This document shows, in pieces, positions 24,879-36,788 of a stretch of DNA of 64,000 nucleotides. Within the stretch, counting starts at the first letter, position 1; each line of letters opens with the position of its first letter. Under the pieces are notes generated by a model. That model saw only the letters and a program-made list of their open reading frames with translations. It was not told the origin of the DNA and did no database searches. The stretch comes from Celoporthe dispersa (Eukaryota; Ascomycota; Sordariomycetes; Diaporthales; Cryphonectriaceae), in the NCBI GenBank assembly GCA_016584495.1, contig WAID01000002.1:248001-312000 (forward strand), read 5' to 3'. Position numbers and translations under genes: made by a program.

Positions 24879-25074
24879 CTTTCTGTGCCTCCCTGTCCAC
24901 CTGCTTGGCTTGTCGACTCTTGTCGTGGCCTATTTCTACCAGCTTTGCGGTCTTGTCTCTTTCTTTTCTTTCTTTTTTTTCTAAAAAAAAAAACCGTGTA
25001 CCAAATCAATTTTTTGAAAGATTTGTCCTTATCACTGGCTTCACTTCTTCTACGTAGTGAGCACTGAGAGGATT

Positions 25075-26609
25075 ATGGATGATCCGTTCAATCTCGATAT
25101 CGCCGTCATTGGCGCCGGTAAGATTCTGTCCCACATATTTGCACCAAGTCATATACGGAGAGAGTATGGCTGACTGTCGGTGGCGAGCGTAGGGATGGGC
25201 GGCCTGGGGTGTGCTCTCGCACTGGCCAAGAAGGGGTTCAAGAATATCACCGTCTATGAGCATGCACCCGGCCTTGGCTTCGTGGGCGCCGGGATCCAGA
25301 TGGCCCCAAACATGGCGCGGATCCTTGACAGGCTAGGGTGCTGGAAGGATATCTACGCTGTGGCAACCGATGTGAAGGAGACGAGTATAAGGCGTGAGTA
25401 AGGCGACTGATCCCGTCGTGTACATGCCATGGGGCCTGGGCCGGGCTAACGTGATGATCATCTCCCGGCTGCAGAGGGCAGCACCAACGAGGAGCTGGCG
25501 CACGTCGATATGCCGGATATCGAGACCAAGTACGGCTATCCGCACTGCACGGGGCACCGGGCAGACCTGGCCGGCGGTATGTACGACGGCTGCAAGAGAG
25601 AGCCCGCCATAACCTTCAAGCTCGGGAACCCCGTGGTTAGCATCGAGTCCTTCACGCCGAGGCCCAAGTTCACGGTAAAACCACACGACGGCGAGGCCTA
25701 CCAGGTCGAGGTAGACGTCCTCCTCGCGGCCGACGGCATCAAATCTCTGACCCGCAGCGCCATTCTCACCGTCATCGGCGAGGACTTTGGCGAGGCCGAC
25801 ACGGGGCAGGCCTCGTACCGGATCATGCTGAAGCGTGAAGACATGGCACACGACCCCGAGATGGTGGCCCTGCTAGACAGCGACTGCGTGGTGCGCTGGA
25901 TCGGCGAGCGGCGCCACATCATCGCCTACCCCGTCGCGGACAAGACCATCTACAACATCTCGTCCGCCCAGCCAGACGTCAACTTCGCCAAGGGCGTGAG
26001 TGCCACCTACACCACCAAGGGGTCCAAGACTGAGATGATGCGCGTCTATGGGGAGTTCTGCCCGCTCGTGCACCGCATGCTGGATCTCGTCCCGGACGGC
26101 GAGGTGGTCGAGTGGAAGCTCCGACAGCACAACCCCCTCTCAGCGTGGAGCGTCGGCTCCGTGGCACTCCTGGGCGACGCGTGCCATCCTACGCTGCCCC
26201 ACCTGTCGCAGGGCGCCGCGATGGCCATCGAGGATGGCGCCGTCATTGCCGAGGTGCTGAGCCGGGTGCCGGACACCAGGCCGCAGACTATAAGTCGTGC
26301 GCTCAAGGCCTACGAGGTCATGCGCAAGGATCGGACCACCACGCTGGTCGATATGGCGGCCTACTCGGGCCGACAGCTGCACCTGGGCGAGGGCAAGGCG
26401 CGGGAGGAGAGGACCGCCAGTTTAGGGAGCACAGGGAGAGCAAGGGCGCGATTCCGGACAAGTGGGCGAGCCCGGATGTGCAGAAGATGATTTATGAGCA
26501 TGACTGTGTTAAAGATGCGGCCGAGAGGTTTGACGAGGTATTCAAGAAGCTGGGTGCAGATGGTGGAATTACGACGAATGGGACGAATGGGTTGAATGGG
26601 GATCATTGA
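25075..26609 (+). CDS. FAD-dependent monooxygenase, salicylate hydroxylase-like
   Basis: Class A flavin monooxygenase that would hydroxylate an aromatic ring using NAD(P)H and O2; the substrate is unknown. Three exons: 25075-25117, 25193-25393 and 25475-26609, donors GTAAGA and GTGAGT. The first intron falls inside the dinucleotide motif: VIGAG-MGGL at residues 12-19 gives GxGxxG at 13-18. The DG motif is AADGIKSLTR and the FAD-ribityl motif is GDACHPTLPHLSQGAA. The frame is lost near 26411-26412. Restoring one G gives EERDRQFREHRESKG and a shared fungal C-terminus (IPDKWASPDVQKMIY), 459 residues, ending at the TGA at 26607-26609. No secondary-metabolite neighbours are present, so a catabolic role is a guess. 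Confidence 0.9.
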
Positions 26610-27297
26610 TGTCCCGGCCCCATCAAGGCGTTTGCTGGTTCATATATAGGAGGCATTACCGATTTCCTTTGGGGGGAGGGGGGTAGGGGGGAGGGTGTTC
26701 AGGGCGGAAATGGCTGAGAGGGTAGGCTCAAGTCTCCATACGAGCAGTAGAAGGAACGAACGAACGAACGATATGTCTTCAGCTCCTAAGCCGGTGGCCA
26801 AGAATCGCACCATTTCGATGTGACATCAACAGGCAGAGGCGTTGAGGGTATTGTCATTGTGAATTCCTCTGAAAAGGACCTCGTACACGCGGCGTCTTCT
26901 CAGAAGATGGGAGGCCGGGCCTCCGCGTCCCATGTATCTGCACCTGACGTTAAATAGTACACGAGTTAGGATGGAATAGATCAGACCGCACCAATCCCAT
27001 CACCAACGACTCTCTAACCGACCACAGTAAGGCTTCATGTTCTCTGTCTGTCTCAAGCCGCCTGGGCTGGCGACGGCTTCCACCAGTCGAAACTGCTCAG
27101 CCGTGATCGTGACTGATTCAATGACCCTTCGTCATCCTCGTAGCCTTTGCAATCCAATTTGACATGCAATCGGGCCGCTTAGGGAAGCAACACAGTCGGA
27201 CACGGCTAGCGTGGATGTCACAGCCAAAGTGACAAACAATCTAGACTGTCTGCTTGGCCCATCTTTCGTGGTTCGGTTGCTGTGAGGTTTGACAGTA
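26610..27297. other. Convergent 3' flanks, no gene seen
   Basis: The stretch lies between the ends of the monooxygenase and HGH1. A GAAC tandem repeat (four units) sits at about 26755-26770, and a G-rich run at about 26660-26695. Confidence 0.5.
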
Positions 27298-28620
27298 TCA
27301 GACCTCGACCACCTTATCGTCATCGTCCTCCTCCTCCGCATCATCATCCAGTTCCACCACACGTGGCCCATTTTCGTCCTCGACCTCGTCATCCAGCATC
27401 AGCACCTGCACCAGTCGCTCGCAGGCCACTCGGACGCCCTCGTCTTTTACACGGAGATGGGTCTCCCGAATCACGGGATACACCTTGATCTCTCGCATGT
27501 GATCACGGCCTTTCCGAGTCGTTGTGAATATCATCAACGTCTCCACATGTGTCTGGATGATGGTTGGGTCGGTCTCCCGCTCCTTGTCTGGTGGCAGCAG
27601 CTGCAGCTCTGGCAGCATCTCCATCATCTCCTCGGGGTCGTAGTCCTCGCTCCCCATAATCGGAAGGAGTATGTATGGGAGGATGTGGATCTCGTCTTCA
27701 GAGAAGAAAGAAGGGTGTGACTCAACATCAAAGGCGATGTTCTTGATGGTACTCGCCACTCCTTTCCGCCGGATCTCGGATTTGTGCTCTGTGAAGACCT
27801 TCAGCTTGGTCAACGGGATCACACCGTCGTATCCCTGTCTCGTAACGAAGTACTGCCTGACCTCGGCATGCTTGGCCAGGTCTGCGAAAAGGTACGCCAG
27901 ATAGTCGTAGTCAGCGTCCTTGTCGTAGGATTTATCCGCGCCCTTGACAAAGAGATCCACGAGCTGGTTCATCACGAGCTCATCCGACCCGAGCGCCTCT
28001 GGTGCCTTCTGTTTCCGGTCCAGGATGTTCTTGAGCCCGTCCCATTTTGCGAGATTTGCTAGCAGCATGGCAAACAGATTCGCATTAGGTTCAGACGGGT
28101 TCTACAATCAATACACATGGTCTTGTGTTAGTCGAATCCGCTTGGCCTCCAGCCGCCTCTGTGCCCGTCCTCGTAGACATCGGTACAGATGTTGGATGAA
28201 ACGTACCACTATGCGAGTAAATATAACCGCGAGGAATTTGTCATCTGATGCCAAAAATTCAAGGATCTGGGCATCTGCAGCCAGATTCACAAGTATGGTC
28301 AAAGCATGTTGAGCGATTTGCTGGCTTTCCCGTCAGCGCATGTCTGCCTGTCACAGCTCAAACCTGCCACTGAGCCCCAAGCACGTACTGGCCTGTCCTG
28401 TACTAGAACCTTGAGGTTTCGAGTTGGTAACAGTTCATTGATCTTGAAGATTGACGGTTGTGATGCTGAATACGGGACCAGATTCTCAATAGCAACCGCT
28501 CGGATTCGAGGGTCTGGGCTGGCGATGAAGCCCACAAGCTGGTTTGGTATCTTGTCAGACCCTCTGCGCAACCTCAGCAGCTTATGGAAATATACAAACC
28601 TCTTCAAGCTCTGAAGGCAT
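27298..28620 (-). CDS. HGH1: Hgh1, chaperone for elongation factor eEF2
   Basis: Armadillo-like repeat protein (FAM203/HGH1 family) that helps fold translation elongation factor 2 with TRiC/CCT. Four exons: 28620-28600, 28538-28389, 28320-28207 and 28101-27298, introns of about 61, 68 and 105 bp, total 362 residues. The N-terminus reads MPSELEE-LVGFIASPDPRIRAVA across the first intron. The family block MLLANLAKWDGLKNIL is in the last exon. The C-terminus is an acidic Asp/Glu tail ending DDKVVEV. Frames and phases agree without correction. It is divergently transcribed from ENP1, with 436 bp between start codons, which suggests shared control with ribosome production. Confidence 0.93.
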
Positions 28621-29056
28621 TATGAAAATTTGGAAAAACAGATGAGGATAGAGAGAGTGCAAAAAATAAACAGGCTGGGCTTGCGGAGATGTGTAATACG
28701 TTCTCAATGAGGAAGATCACCTCCAACTGTTGTATGTATAACTTTTGATGGGAGATGTACGGCAGGTTCAGCATGTGATTGGTGGGGCTCTTCTCTACAG
28801 TGGGAGTACGCCTAAGTACAAAATTTCACCAATTAGGCGGGGCTTATCGATAAGCCAGACCCAAATTATTTCCAGCAGCAGAAATAGTCGGGGAACAGAA
28901 AAGTCGTGAAACTTTTGGGCAAGCTCACCCAGCTTTCTGGTATTCCCTACTAACCTTCTCCCTTGACTTCTCTCTCTATCTCTTTCTCCCTTTTGAATAC
29001 ACCCACAAATCTCACTTCACCTCAGTCATTGCAGCGAGTGTATGGGCACAGACATC
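28621..29056. promoter_or_regulatory. Bidirectional promoter HGH1/ENP1
   Basis: Contains two CCAAT words (ATTGG at about 28780, CCAAT at 28829-28833) and a perfect 16-bp palindrome at 28841-28856. The word TGAAAATTTGG at 28623, next to AGATGAG at about 28643, resembles the RRPE and PAC elements known from yeast ribosome-biogenesis genes. The RRPE/PAC assignment is tentative because both lie inside the probable HGH1 leader. Confidence 0.5.
28841..28856. promoter_or_regulatory. Perfect 16-bp palindrome GGCTTATCGATAAGCC
   Basis: Reads identically on both strands and holds two inverted TTATC/GATAA words, the core of GATA-factor sites. It is placed midway between two divergent genes. Confidence 0.6.
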
Positions 29057-30694
29057 ATGCCAAAAGCCACTGCTTCTACATCGCGGGACGGCCGCCGCCA
29101 CAACCCTCTCGAGACCGACATCCTCGGTGGCAGCGGGATCCTGCGACCAGGCAAGCCGGGGAAGAAATCCAAGTCAAAAGCCGAGAAGGATGAGGAGCAC
29201 TATGTCAACTCGAAGCAGTCAGCAGCCATCCTGCAGCTCGGCCGAGAGCTCGTGGACGAGGACGAGGAGGGCAAGGCCGTCGCAGAACCACAGAAGAGCG
29301 CGTTCGACATCGACTCGAGGTTTGCGCCTGGCGAGCAAGGGCAGGCTGGCCATGCGGCCGACGACGACGACGACGAAGAGGCATGGGGCGACGAGGAGGA
29401 GGAGATCGAACTCGACGAGGCCGATATAGCACCCGAGGACCTGGCGACGTTCAATAAGTTTTGGTCCGCCGACGAGGAGGAGGACCCGTTACTGAAGCAT
29501 GGCTTCTGGGACAGGAAACCTGACGCTGGCGAAGGCCAACAGCAAGGAGGAACCAACTTGGCTGATCTGATCATGGAGAGAATCCAGCAGTTTGAGTCAA
29601 GTGGAGGCCAACGGCAAGAAATGGGCGGGATGGACGATTTCCCCGAGGAGGATCTGCCTCCGAAGGTCATCGAGGTCTATGCAAAGTGCGTCACGCCCAT
29701 ACCCCTCTTGCCATCTCCCACGGGAGACAACCGACTGACAATTTCGACAGGTGCGGAATGATCCTGAGCAGATGGAGGAGCGGACCACTGCCGAAACCCA
29801 TCAAGATCCTGCCAACAGTACCTGACTGGGAGAGAATCATCGAGGTCGCACAGCCCGACAACTGGACGCCCAATGCCATTTTCGCCGTCACCAGAATCTT
29901 CACATCCTCAAAACCCGCGGTGGTCCAGCGATGGCTCGAGATGGTCGTGCTGCCTCGGGTCCGGGACGACATCTACGAGAACAAGAAGCTCAACGTGCAC
30001 CTCTACAACTCCCTCAAGAAGAGCTTGTACAAGCCATCTGCCTTCTTCAAGGGCGTCCTGTTCGCGCTCATCGAGTCCGGCACGTGTACACTGCGCGAGG
30101 CCCATATTGTGTCCTCCGTCATGGCGCGGGTCTCGATACCCGTCTTGCACTCCGCAGCCGGGCTGAAGGGTCTCTGCGACCTGGCCGCTCAGCAGGCCTC
30201 CAATGGCGAATCCGCAGCTAGCACTAACGTCTTTATCAAGACGCTGCTCGACAAGGGCTTGGCGCTGCCATACCAGGTTATCGATGCCTTGGTGTTCTTC
30301 TTCCTCCGTTTCCGGTCGGTCGATCCCGCCGCTGTCAAGGAGTCCGAGGCTATGGACAGGCCGTCGTGGGACAAGATCGGACGACAGCTGCCAGTGCTGT
30401 GGCACCAGTGCCTGCTGAGCTTTGCGCAAAGGTATCGGAACGATATCAACGAGGACCAGCGAGAGGTAGGTTCTTTCTTCTTAGAAAGAAAAAAAAAGGG
30501 ACGCATACGTCCGCGCTGACTTTGATTGCGTGCTAACTTTTTCCCAGGCCTTGCTGGACTTGTTGCTCACACACGGCCACTCGGCCATCGGACCCGAGAT
30601 AAGGCGGGAATTGATTGCAGGCCGTGGCAGAGGTGTGCCTGTTGAGCCACAGGGGCAAGCTTTTGATGGTGATGATACGATGCAGGTGGATTGA
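29057..30694 (+). CDS. ENP1: Enp1/bystin, 40S ribosome assembly factor
   Basis: Nucleolar protein needed for 18S rRNA processing and export of the pre-40S subunit. Exons are 29057-29685, 29751-30465 and 30548-30694, with donors GTGCGT and GTAGGT and phases consistent, giving 496 residues (yeast Enp1 has 483). The N-terminal third is acidic and Lys-rich (ADDDDDEEAWGDEEEE). The bystin domain starts near residue 205, runs through LSRWRSGPLPKPIKILP and VLPRVRDDIYENKKLN, and continues to the third exon. Start at 29057 (MPKATAS) is preferred over an in-frame ATG-like position 15 bases upstream, because family members begin MPK. Confidence 0.96.
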
Positions 30695-31424
30695 GCTCTG
30701 CGCAAATAGCGCGATGATGGTCCTCTAGAGATACCCGCATCGAATCGTGAATAATATTTCATCATCGCCAGGTCGGAAAGAGGCCAGGAGAAAGGGCGTC
30801 TGGTTTTTGGTGGGTTTTTTTTGGTGGTTTTTTGTTTCCTAGAGCGGCATGAGAGCGGCATCAAGGGAACAACAGTCTACTGTGTGCCATGCTCTCATGC
30901 TCTCAGAATTGCACTTCGTCTCTGGCATCTTGTTCACAATAGATACAAGAATGTCTAGACTGAGTGTTTAGGAGAAGTTTTGTCACATAGTATAGCCTTG
31001 GAGGCTGTACAGACGATTGCATATACCGCTGCAATATCTATGTAAATTACTTCGAAAAGATGCGCCAGAAAAGACATCAGCTGGGAGAAATGACATTGGT
31101 ATTTGCTGTTCCTATAAATCTATGCCCCCTTCTCCATGCGTATTTACTGCTCCCTCCAGAATGGACACTCTCCTCCACATTGGACCATCTATTTGGAGTT
31201 GAGGTGATGTAAAGTAATTTGATTTGGGAGGCGCAAGCTTCAGTGTACTCCTCCAAAAGGCTTGATCAACCGTCCGATCGAAGCTCATTCATTGAGCCTA
31301 AGATTATGTCGGGTTGGGCGCGACTGTGTTCTCGATTCTTTTCGAATCAGCGAACTCCAACTTCCTGCCAAAGTCCAAATGCTTGGTCCGAGTCCGTAGA
31401 CTCCCTTTCGCTAAGCCCTTCCCT
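30695..31424. other. Convergent 3' flanks, no gene seen
   Basis: The stretch lies between the end of ENP1 and the end of the minus-strand gene at 31425. T-rich runs occur at about 30815-30840. A CATAGTA word is at 30986-30992. Confidence 0.5.
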
Positions 31425-34272
31425 TCATCTGTAGGCATCTCTTGATACGGTACCGATATAAGCCACCCCATCGTCTTCACCCCTGGCATCTTGCTCGCTA
31501 TAAGAGGGTCGGGTCTCGTACTCAGGCCACTGACGCACATACTGCGGTTGCTGTGGAGGTGGAGGAGGAGCCATTGGGCGTACACTGTACGCACGAGGCG
31601 GAGGCAGCCGTTCATCCAGCACGGCCGACGAACCATAGTCACCAGATACGGGATCTGGTCGCACGCTTGACATCCGAACCACCTCAGGCCTAGAGGACAC
31701 GTCCGGTCGCACAGTGGCGGACCGCACGATGTATTCTCGTGATGGATCACCCATCGGCGGCCGGTGCTCTTGCGTGGCCCGCAGCTCGTGATATTCAGCG
31801 CTCGGCTGGCTGGAAGGTTGAGTGGGATAGTCCCGCTCGCGGTAGTAGCGGTACTCGGGCGCATACTCTGCGCGTGCAATGACTCGTCGTGTGGTGGTGT
31901 ACCCAGCCGGAGAGGCCGGATTCCGGTAGACAAGTTCTTCGTCATAGCGGCTCGGTCCTGGCAAGGTGGAAGTTGCACGAAGGGGAGGCCCTCGCTCGTA
32001 AACAATCTCGGGCTCACCGTAGGCACTTGAGGGGGCGACAGAGCGCCGGATGACCCTTGTCGTGGTCCTATTAGGGTCATAGTAGTCGTCCCTATCCTCG
32101 TACACCGGTCGAGACGTAACTGAGCGCCGAATGATGACCGACTCCTGTCTCGAAGACGGGTCAATGTACTCACGACCGAATTCATCAACCACCACCCTCG
32201 AAGCAGGTATCTGCGGGGGTCCCATCACAGGTTGCGGTCGTTCGTCAAGGAAAATCGGTGAGCGTGATCGATCACGATCCGTAGCGGGCCGCAAGATTGT
32301 ACGTGGTGGATCTCGAACCTCTTGAAATGCGAGTGGTCGGTCTACACCCGCACGGGAAACTGATCTGAAGGTTCTCACCTCACTTGCTGCGAAAGGATAA
32401 GGCTGTGCACCGGGCGAGACACGTCGCACATACCGCACCGCCTCGACTGGGCGTAAGTCTTCGCGATACTGCTGCTCGTATCTTTGCGGTTCCGTGATCG
32501 TGAGGATCTGAGCATCCTGGCGAGAGCGAGGCCCCAACGGACTACCGTACGCAGAGCCCTTATCGCCTCTGTACCTGAGATAGCTAGATGCATGAGGACT
32601 CTCCACAACTTCCTCAACGCGTGGCTCATCGAGACCTTGCTCTTGCCCTGATCGCGGTGCTTGCCTCACGCGTTTGGCGGGTCTGGGATACTGTGGAGCT
32701 GTCAGAGGAGATGGTGAACGAGGCTCGGCTTTGATAGCCGGAGACGCCGCCGCCGCAGCGTTGTTCGCGACCGCGCGGTCAGCCTTTCTCTTTTGCCCTT
32801 TTTGTTCTTCTTGTTGGGCCTGCCCTGTGGCGAGCTCTCAGGGCTGGAACCATTAGAGCGGTCATTTCTAAGCGCCGCAACTTGTGCGGGAGTTGCTTGA
32901 GCGGGTAGAGCATCTTGCGGGAGGGATGGAGGCTGACGGGCATGTGCCAGAGGGGGAGACATGCGCAGGCTGAGGAGCCACTGGGGATAGATTATGTGCA
33001 CGGAGGATCGGAGAGCGGTGGCGGCCAAAGGCTTGCTCGATGAGCTGACCAGTGGCAGACTCGAGACGACCCTGAGAGCCTGGCTGCTTTCCATCTGCCA
33101 ATCCCGAGTCTCCCGAGCTGTTTGCCTCTTCACTGTCTTGGGACGAGGTTATTTCCATGGGCACGCCAGCTGCCTCTTGTGCCATTGCTATCCCGCCAGC
33201 TGGCTGACTCCTCCCATCGAATGTGATAGGCCTTGTGCGGTTGTCGAGGGGCGGCTCGAATGCGCGAGGACGGTGAAGCTGCTGTGCTTCAGAGGTATTG
33301 GCACACGGAGCTGCAGAGGCTGGCATAACTGCCACGGGAGGCTGAACAGGCATTGGACTGGCTTCCATGACCATCGGGGGTTCGTAGTGGGATTCCTCCC
33401 GCGCCTGCTGCGCTGCATCAGACTCGTCAGGGTCGGGAATGCGATGTGTCAGATGGGACTCTGGTGTATCGTGTTTGCTAGAGTAGAAGGTGCTGTCATC
33501 ACCAATGGAATCGCTATCCGCGCCACCTGCGTTAGCTGCCAGATTTGCATCAGTCTGTAGTGGAGCAGATGACTGAACTAGCTGTAGAGCCTTCATCAGG
33601 ACCTCGGCGAGGTCGAAATCAGCAAGCGCATCGTCATTGTGCGATGCTTTGGCTGCGACACGTTGCTGCTGAACCTGGTCATTCAAAGCGCGCTCGAGAT
33701 GCTTCCTCTGAATCTGGAGCTCAGCCTTGATCAGGTCCTCAGACTTTGTCAGCAGTACGGGGTCGAATTGAGCAGTCGCTGCATTCTCGCTGACACGTGC
33801 TGCATTTCCGGCCTTGGGGCCAGATGGAACGCCAGACATGCTAATCGAGAGATTCGACGGTGACTCGAAGCCTGGCAGGCGCGCAGGGGTTGAATTTGCC
33901 GCAGACGCCACAGCATGCTGCGCGTTCGAGTTGAAGGAACGATGGTTGTCTGCGACCTGGGGAGCCGTTGACCTTCGCGGTCCACGCCTTCGGGCCCCTT
34001 GGGGCGTTTGGTACTGGCACGGCGGGGCCAGACGAGATTGCAGTAGACGTGGACGTGGGGCTTTGCGGCTCGCTGTTCTGTATCGAGGCGAGTCGATACG
34101 CCGGCGCCTTGATCCTCGGATGCGCCCCTGACAACACCTCATCTTGAAACCGGATTATCCTCTTGCATCCCTCAATCTGTTGTCTCTCGTGCTCTGTCAG
34201 AGAGTTCGCAGGCCCAAGTGCCACAGTCGGCGCCGGAACTGACTGCAGAGCCGCAGTCAGACCTTGTGCCAT
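31425..34272 (-). CDS. Large disordered protein, function unknown (frame broken)
   Basis: Not recognised. From the ATG at 34272 (MAQGLTAALQ) the protein has a helical N-terminal motif (EHERQQIEGCKRIIRFQDEVL), then a Ser/Ala/Pro/Gln-rich middle with a short coiled stretch (KAELQIQRKHLERALND), and a basic patch likely to be a nuclear signal (NKKNKKG). The C-terminal ~400 residues are Arg/Tyr/Pro-rich with repeated VIRRSV and Arg-Ser-Pro words. The frame changes three times: near 33959-33962 (extra base, or a 58-bp intron), at the G5 run at 32952-32956 (extra base) and near 32796-32803 (missing base). With these, the coding length is 2847 bases, or 948 residues. The composition suggests a nuclear or RNA-associated protein, but this is only a guess. 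Confidence 0.65.
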
Positions 34273-34896
34273 CGTGACCAAGCAAGGAGACGCCTGGAGT
34301 CGGATCTCGCCACTCTTTGCGTTCTCAGCGTCACGATACGGGTATACACAAGGAGGATTTCCAGGGTTGTTAGTAACGTGGAGCTTGACGCTCCAGAGAG
34401 TCCCGTGCTAGTATACAGCGCGACAAAGAAAAAGGCGGCAGCGGTATGTTGCTCGCCCACAACGAGAGGATGGCGGGTTGTCGCGATGGTTCGGGAGCGG
34501 AACTGCGTGGCGCTGATCCAACTTTGCAGAAGTATTTCCTAGTTACAGGGGTTCCTGCTGAGTCACACTCCATCGCAACTTCACCCATGCATGTTGTTGG
34601 GCTTGCCTCTGCATCAGGTCCCCACTCCCGCTCATCAATCCAAATGAGTTCTTGTATATTGTGAGAACTTCTCCTGGTTCTGCTTCTCCCAGTTGTTACA
34701 TTAAGCCGTTACCTGGGACTTAGCACTTTGTTCGCTGTGATAGAAGGTGTGAATTTTTCCGAGTCCTGCCTGCCCCCAAAGATCCGAAGAGGGTCTAATT
34801 CGAGCCCCCAGCCGTCAACCAACGACATCAGGAAAACGCACCTCACCTATACTCATCAGACTCGGAGGTCACTTTATCACTTGAAACTGAACGAAC
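34273..34896. promoter_or_regulatory. Bidirectional promoter region
   Basis: The stretch separates the divergent gene at 34272 from the nucleotidase at 34897. No specific element is recognised. Confidence 0.4.
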
Positions 34897-35790
34897 ATGG
34901 CATCAGCATCTTCAGATCCTACGACAAATGGCACTTCATCGCCGAAGCAAGTCTTCTTTTTGTGAGTCAGGTCTTGGAACGGTGCTTCTGTAAGAAAAGA
35001 TCCGTTCTGACAATATACGCAGCGACATAGACAATTGTCTATACCCAAAAAGCAAGTCTCACCGACGACTCTCACACATACAATCTGGACTAACATTGGA
35101 ACAGGCGCAAAAGTCCATGACCTCATGGCCGATCTGATAGACAAGTACTTCCAGAAGCATCTCAACCTGCCACAAGAGGAAGCAATACGCCTTCACAATG
35201 AGTACTACCAGACGTACGGCCTTGCCATCGAGGGTCTTGTCCGCCACCACGAGATCGACCCGCTCGAGTACAACTCTAAAGTCGACGACGCGCTATCGTT
35301 AGAGGGCATCATCAAGCCGAGGCCTGAGCTGAAGAAGCTGCTTGATGATATGGACAGGAGCAAGGTCAGGCTCTGGCTGTTCACCAATGCTTACGTCAAT
35401 CACGCCAAGAGAGTTGTGCGCCTGCTGGGAATCGAGGACAGGTTTGAAGGTGTCACATACTGTGACTACTCAACTGTGCCGTTTGTTTGTAAGCCGCACA
35501 AGGATGCGTATACAAAGGCTATGAGCGAGGCGGGCGTGGAAAATTGGGGTGACTGTTACTTCGTGGGTGAGTACAGACACGCTTCAATCACGATTCTCAA
35601 TGTGCCTCCACTGACTGTCAGGACAGATGATAGCTACAACAACTGCGTCAAGGCTCAGGAGCTGGGATGGACCGCGGCTCACTTGGTGGAAGATGATGTG
35701 CCTGTACCGAAGAAGCAAGCTTCTCAGTATCAGATCAGGCACCTGGAAGATCTTAGAAGTGTCTTTCCGCAATTCTTCAAGACAAATTAA
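34897..35790 (+). CDS. Sdt1/Phm8-type pyrimidine 5'-nucleotidase (HAD superfamily)
   Basis: HAD phosphatase that removes phosphate from pyrimidine nucleotides, as yeast Sdt1 and Phm8 do. Four exons: 34897-34961, 35023-35051, 35105-35566 and 35627-35790, giving 239 residues. HAD motif I is FDIDNCLY with the two aspartates at 23 and 25, completed across the first intron. Motif II is WLFTNAY, motif III lysine is in VCKPHKDAY, and motif IV is FVDDSYNNC, formed across the last intron. The second intron only fits as a GC-AG intron: GCAAGT donor at 35052, CTAAC branch point, acceptor at 35104. A GT donor there would break the frame. The start fits MASASSDPTTNG, a short disordered lead. Confidence 0.93.
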
Positions 35791-36185
35791 AGAGAATATC
35801 TAGACTACAGCAAGAAACCTTTGAAGGATAAAAAATACCTGGCGACGGGGATTTTTCAATAGAATACTGCATTATCAAGCACTGAACCAGGAGGAGCAAT
35901 TCTTCTTCGCATACAGGTACTCGCTCGTATTGATGGCCGTCACCATGTGCTCGGGCGGTAGCTGAAACATACATAAGGAGCGTGACCAGTAACGTACTGC
36001 CATCAAAATAAGATTCTTTTTCTGTTTTTTTATTTGTTATTTGTAGCGACCTTCATGCATGTCTGGGTATCAACATCACCAAAACGCCGGATAGATTTCT
36101 TGACCAGATCCTCAAACGCCGTTCAGAAAGCAATCGTCCTCCTCTCGTAGTCAGACCAGCAACCACTACCAGAGGCCCGCAGAGT
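35791..36185. other. Convergent 3' flanks, no gene seen
   Basis: The stretch lies between the nucleotidase stop and the MED21 stop. T-rich stretch at about 36010-36045. Confidence 0.5.
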
Positions 36186-36667
36186 TCACGGCCTTGTTGC
36201 ACCCCTCACGACCTGATCCAGCTTCGCCTCCACAACCCGCATCTCGCGGATTGCCTCTTGCCTCTGAGCCTCCGCGACCCTGAGCTCCTCCTCCAGCTCC
36301 CTGATGTACCGCTCCTGGTCCTGCGCGTTGTTCTCGAGGCCCGGGAGCGTTGATATTATCATCTCGATCTGCTGGACTTTCGTGATCAGATCGCGGGCGA
36401 GCTCGAGCTGTCCCGCCTTGAACTCGTAATCGGGGAGCGGCTCGATCTCTTTTGCGTCCTGCTCCGCCTTAACGTCCTGAATCTTATCATTGGGCCCGAG
36501 AAGCGCGCGGTCGTGGTGCTGGTGGAGGAAGTGGATGCAGGCGACAAACTGCTTTGCTAGCTGCGGAAGAGGTCAGCGGAGTTTCAGAAGGGCGGGAGGG
36601 TGGAAAAGGGAGAGAGGGCGCTTGCCTGATCGACTGCATCCTGCAGCTGAGTTAATCGGTCACTCAT
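36186..36667 (-). CDS. MED21: Mediator subunit Med21 (Srb7)
   Basis: Subunit of the Mediator middle module that pairs with Med7 and links activators to RNA polymerase II. Two exons, 36667-36626 and 36560-36186, give 138 residues, the usual size. The N-terminus reads MSDRLTQLQDAVDQ-LAKQFVACIHFL, the most conserved part of the family, followed by a long coiled coil (ERYIRELEEELRVAEAQ). The intron has a GC donor (CAG|GCAAGC) and a CTGAC branch point before CCGCAG. No GT donor fits the phase, so this is a second GC-AG intron. Because the first exon has only 14 codons, simple open-frame scans miss the gene. It is divergent from RRG7, with 248 bp between starts. Confidence 0.93.
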
Positions 36668-36788
36668 TTTGCTCTACAGCAATCAAGCAAATGCATAGAG
36701 CGAGGATGGTGGATGGGCTGTCAAATTTGGGCAAAGGACAAAGATGTTGGACATTGATTCAAGGCTACCTCTTATCTCCGGTGTTACT

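Noticed and set aside
33954..34015. 58-bp intron as the sole cause of the frame change near 33960
   Set aside because: Possible by length (3n+1) but the donor GTACCA is weak and the branch point poor; kept only as an alternative to an extra C.
35052..35104. GT donor (GTCTCA) for the second nucleotidase intron
   Set aside because: Gives the wrong phase for AKVHDLM; only the GC donor four bases earlier keeps the HAD frame.
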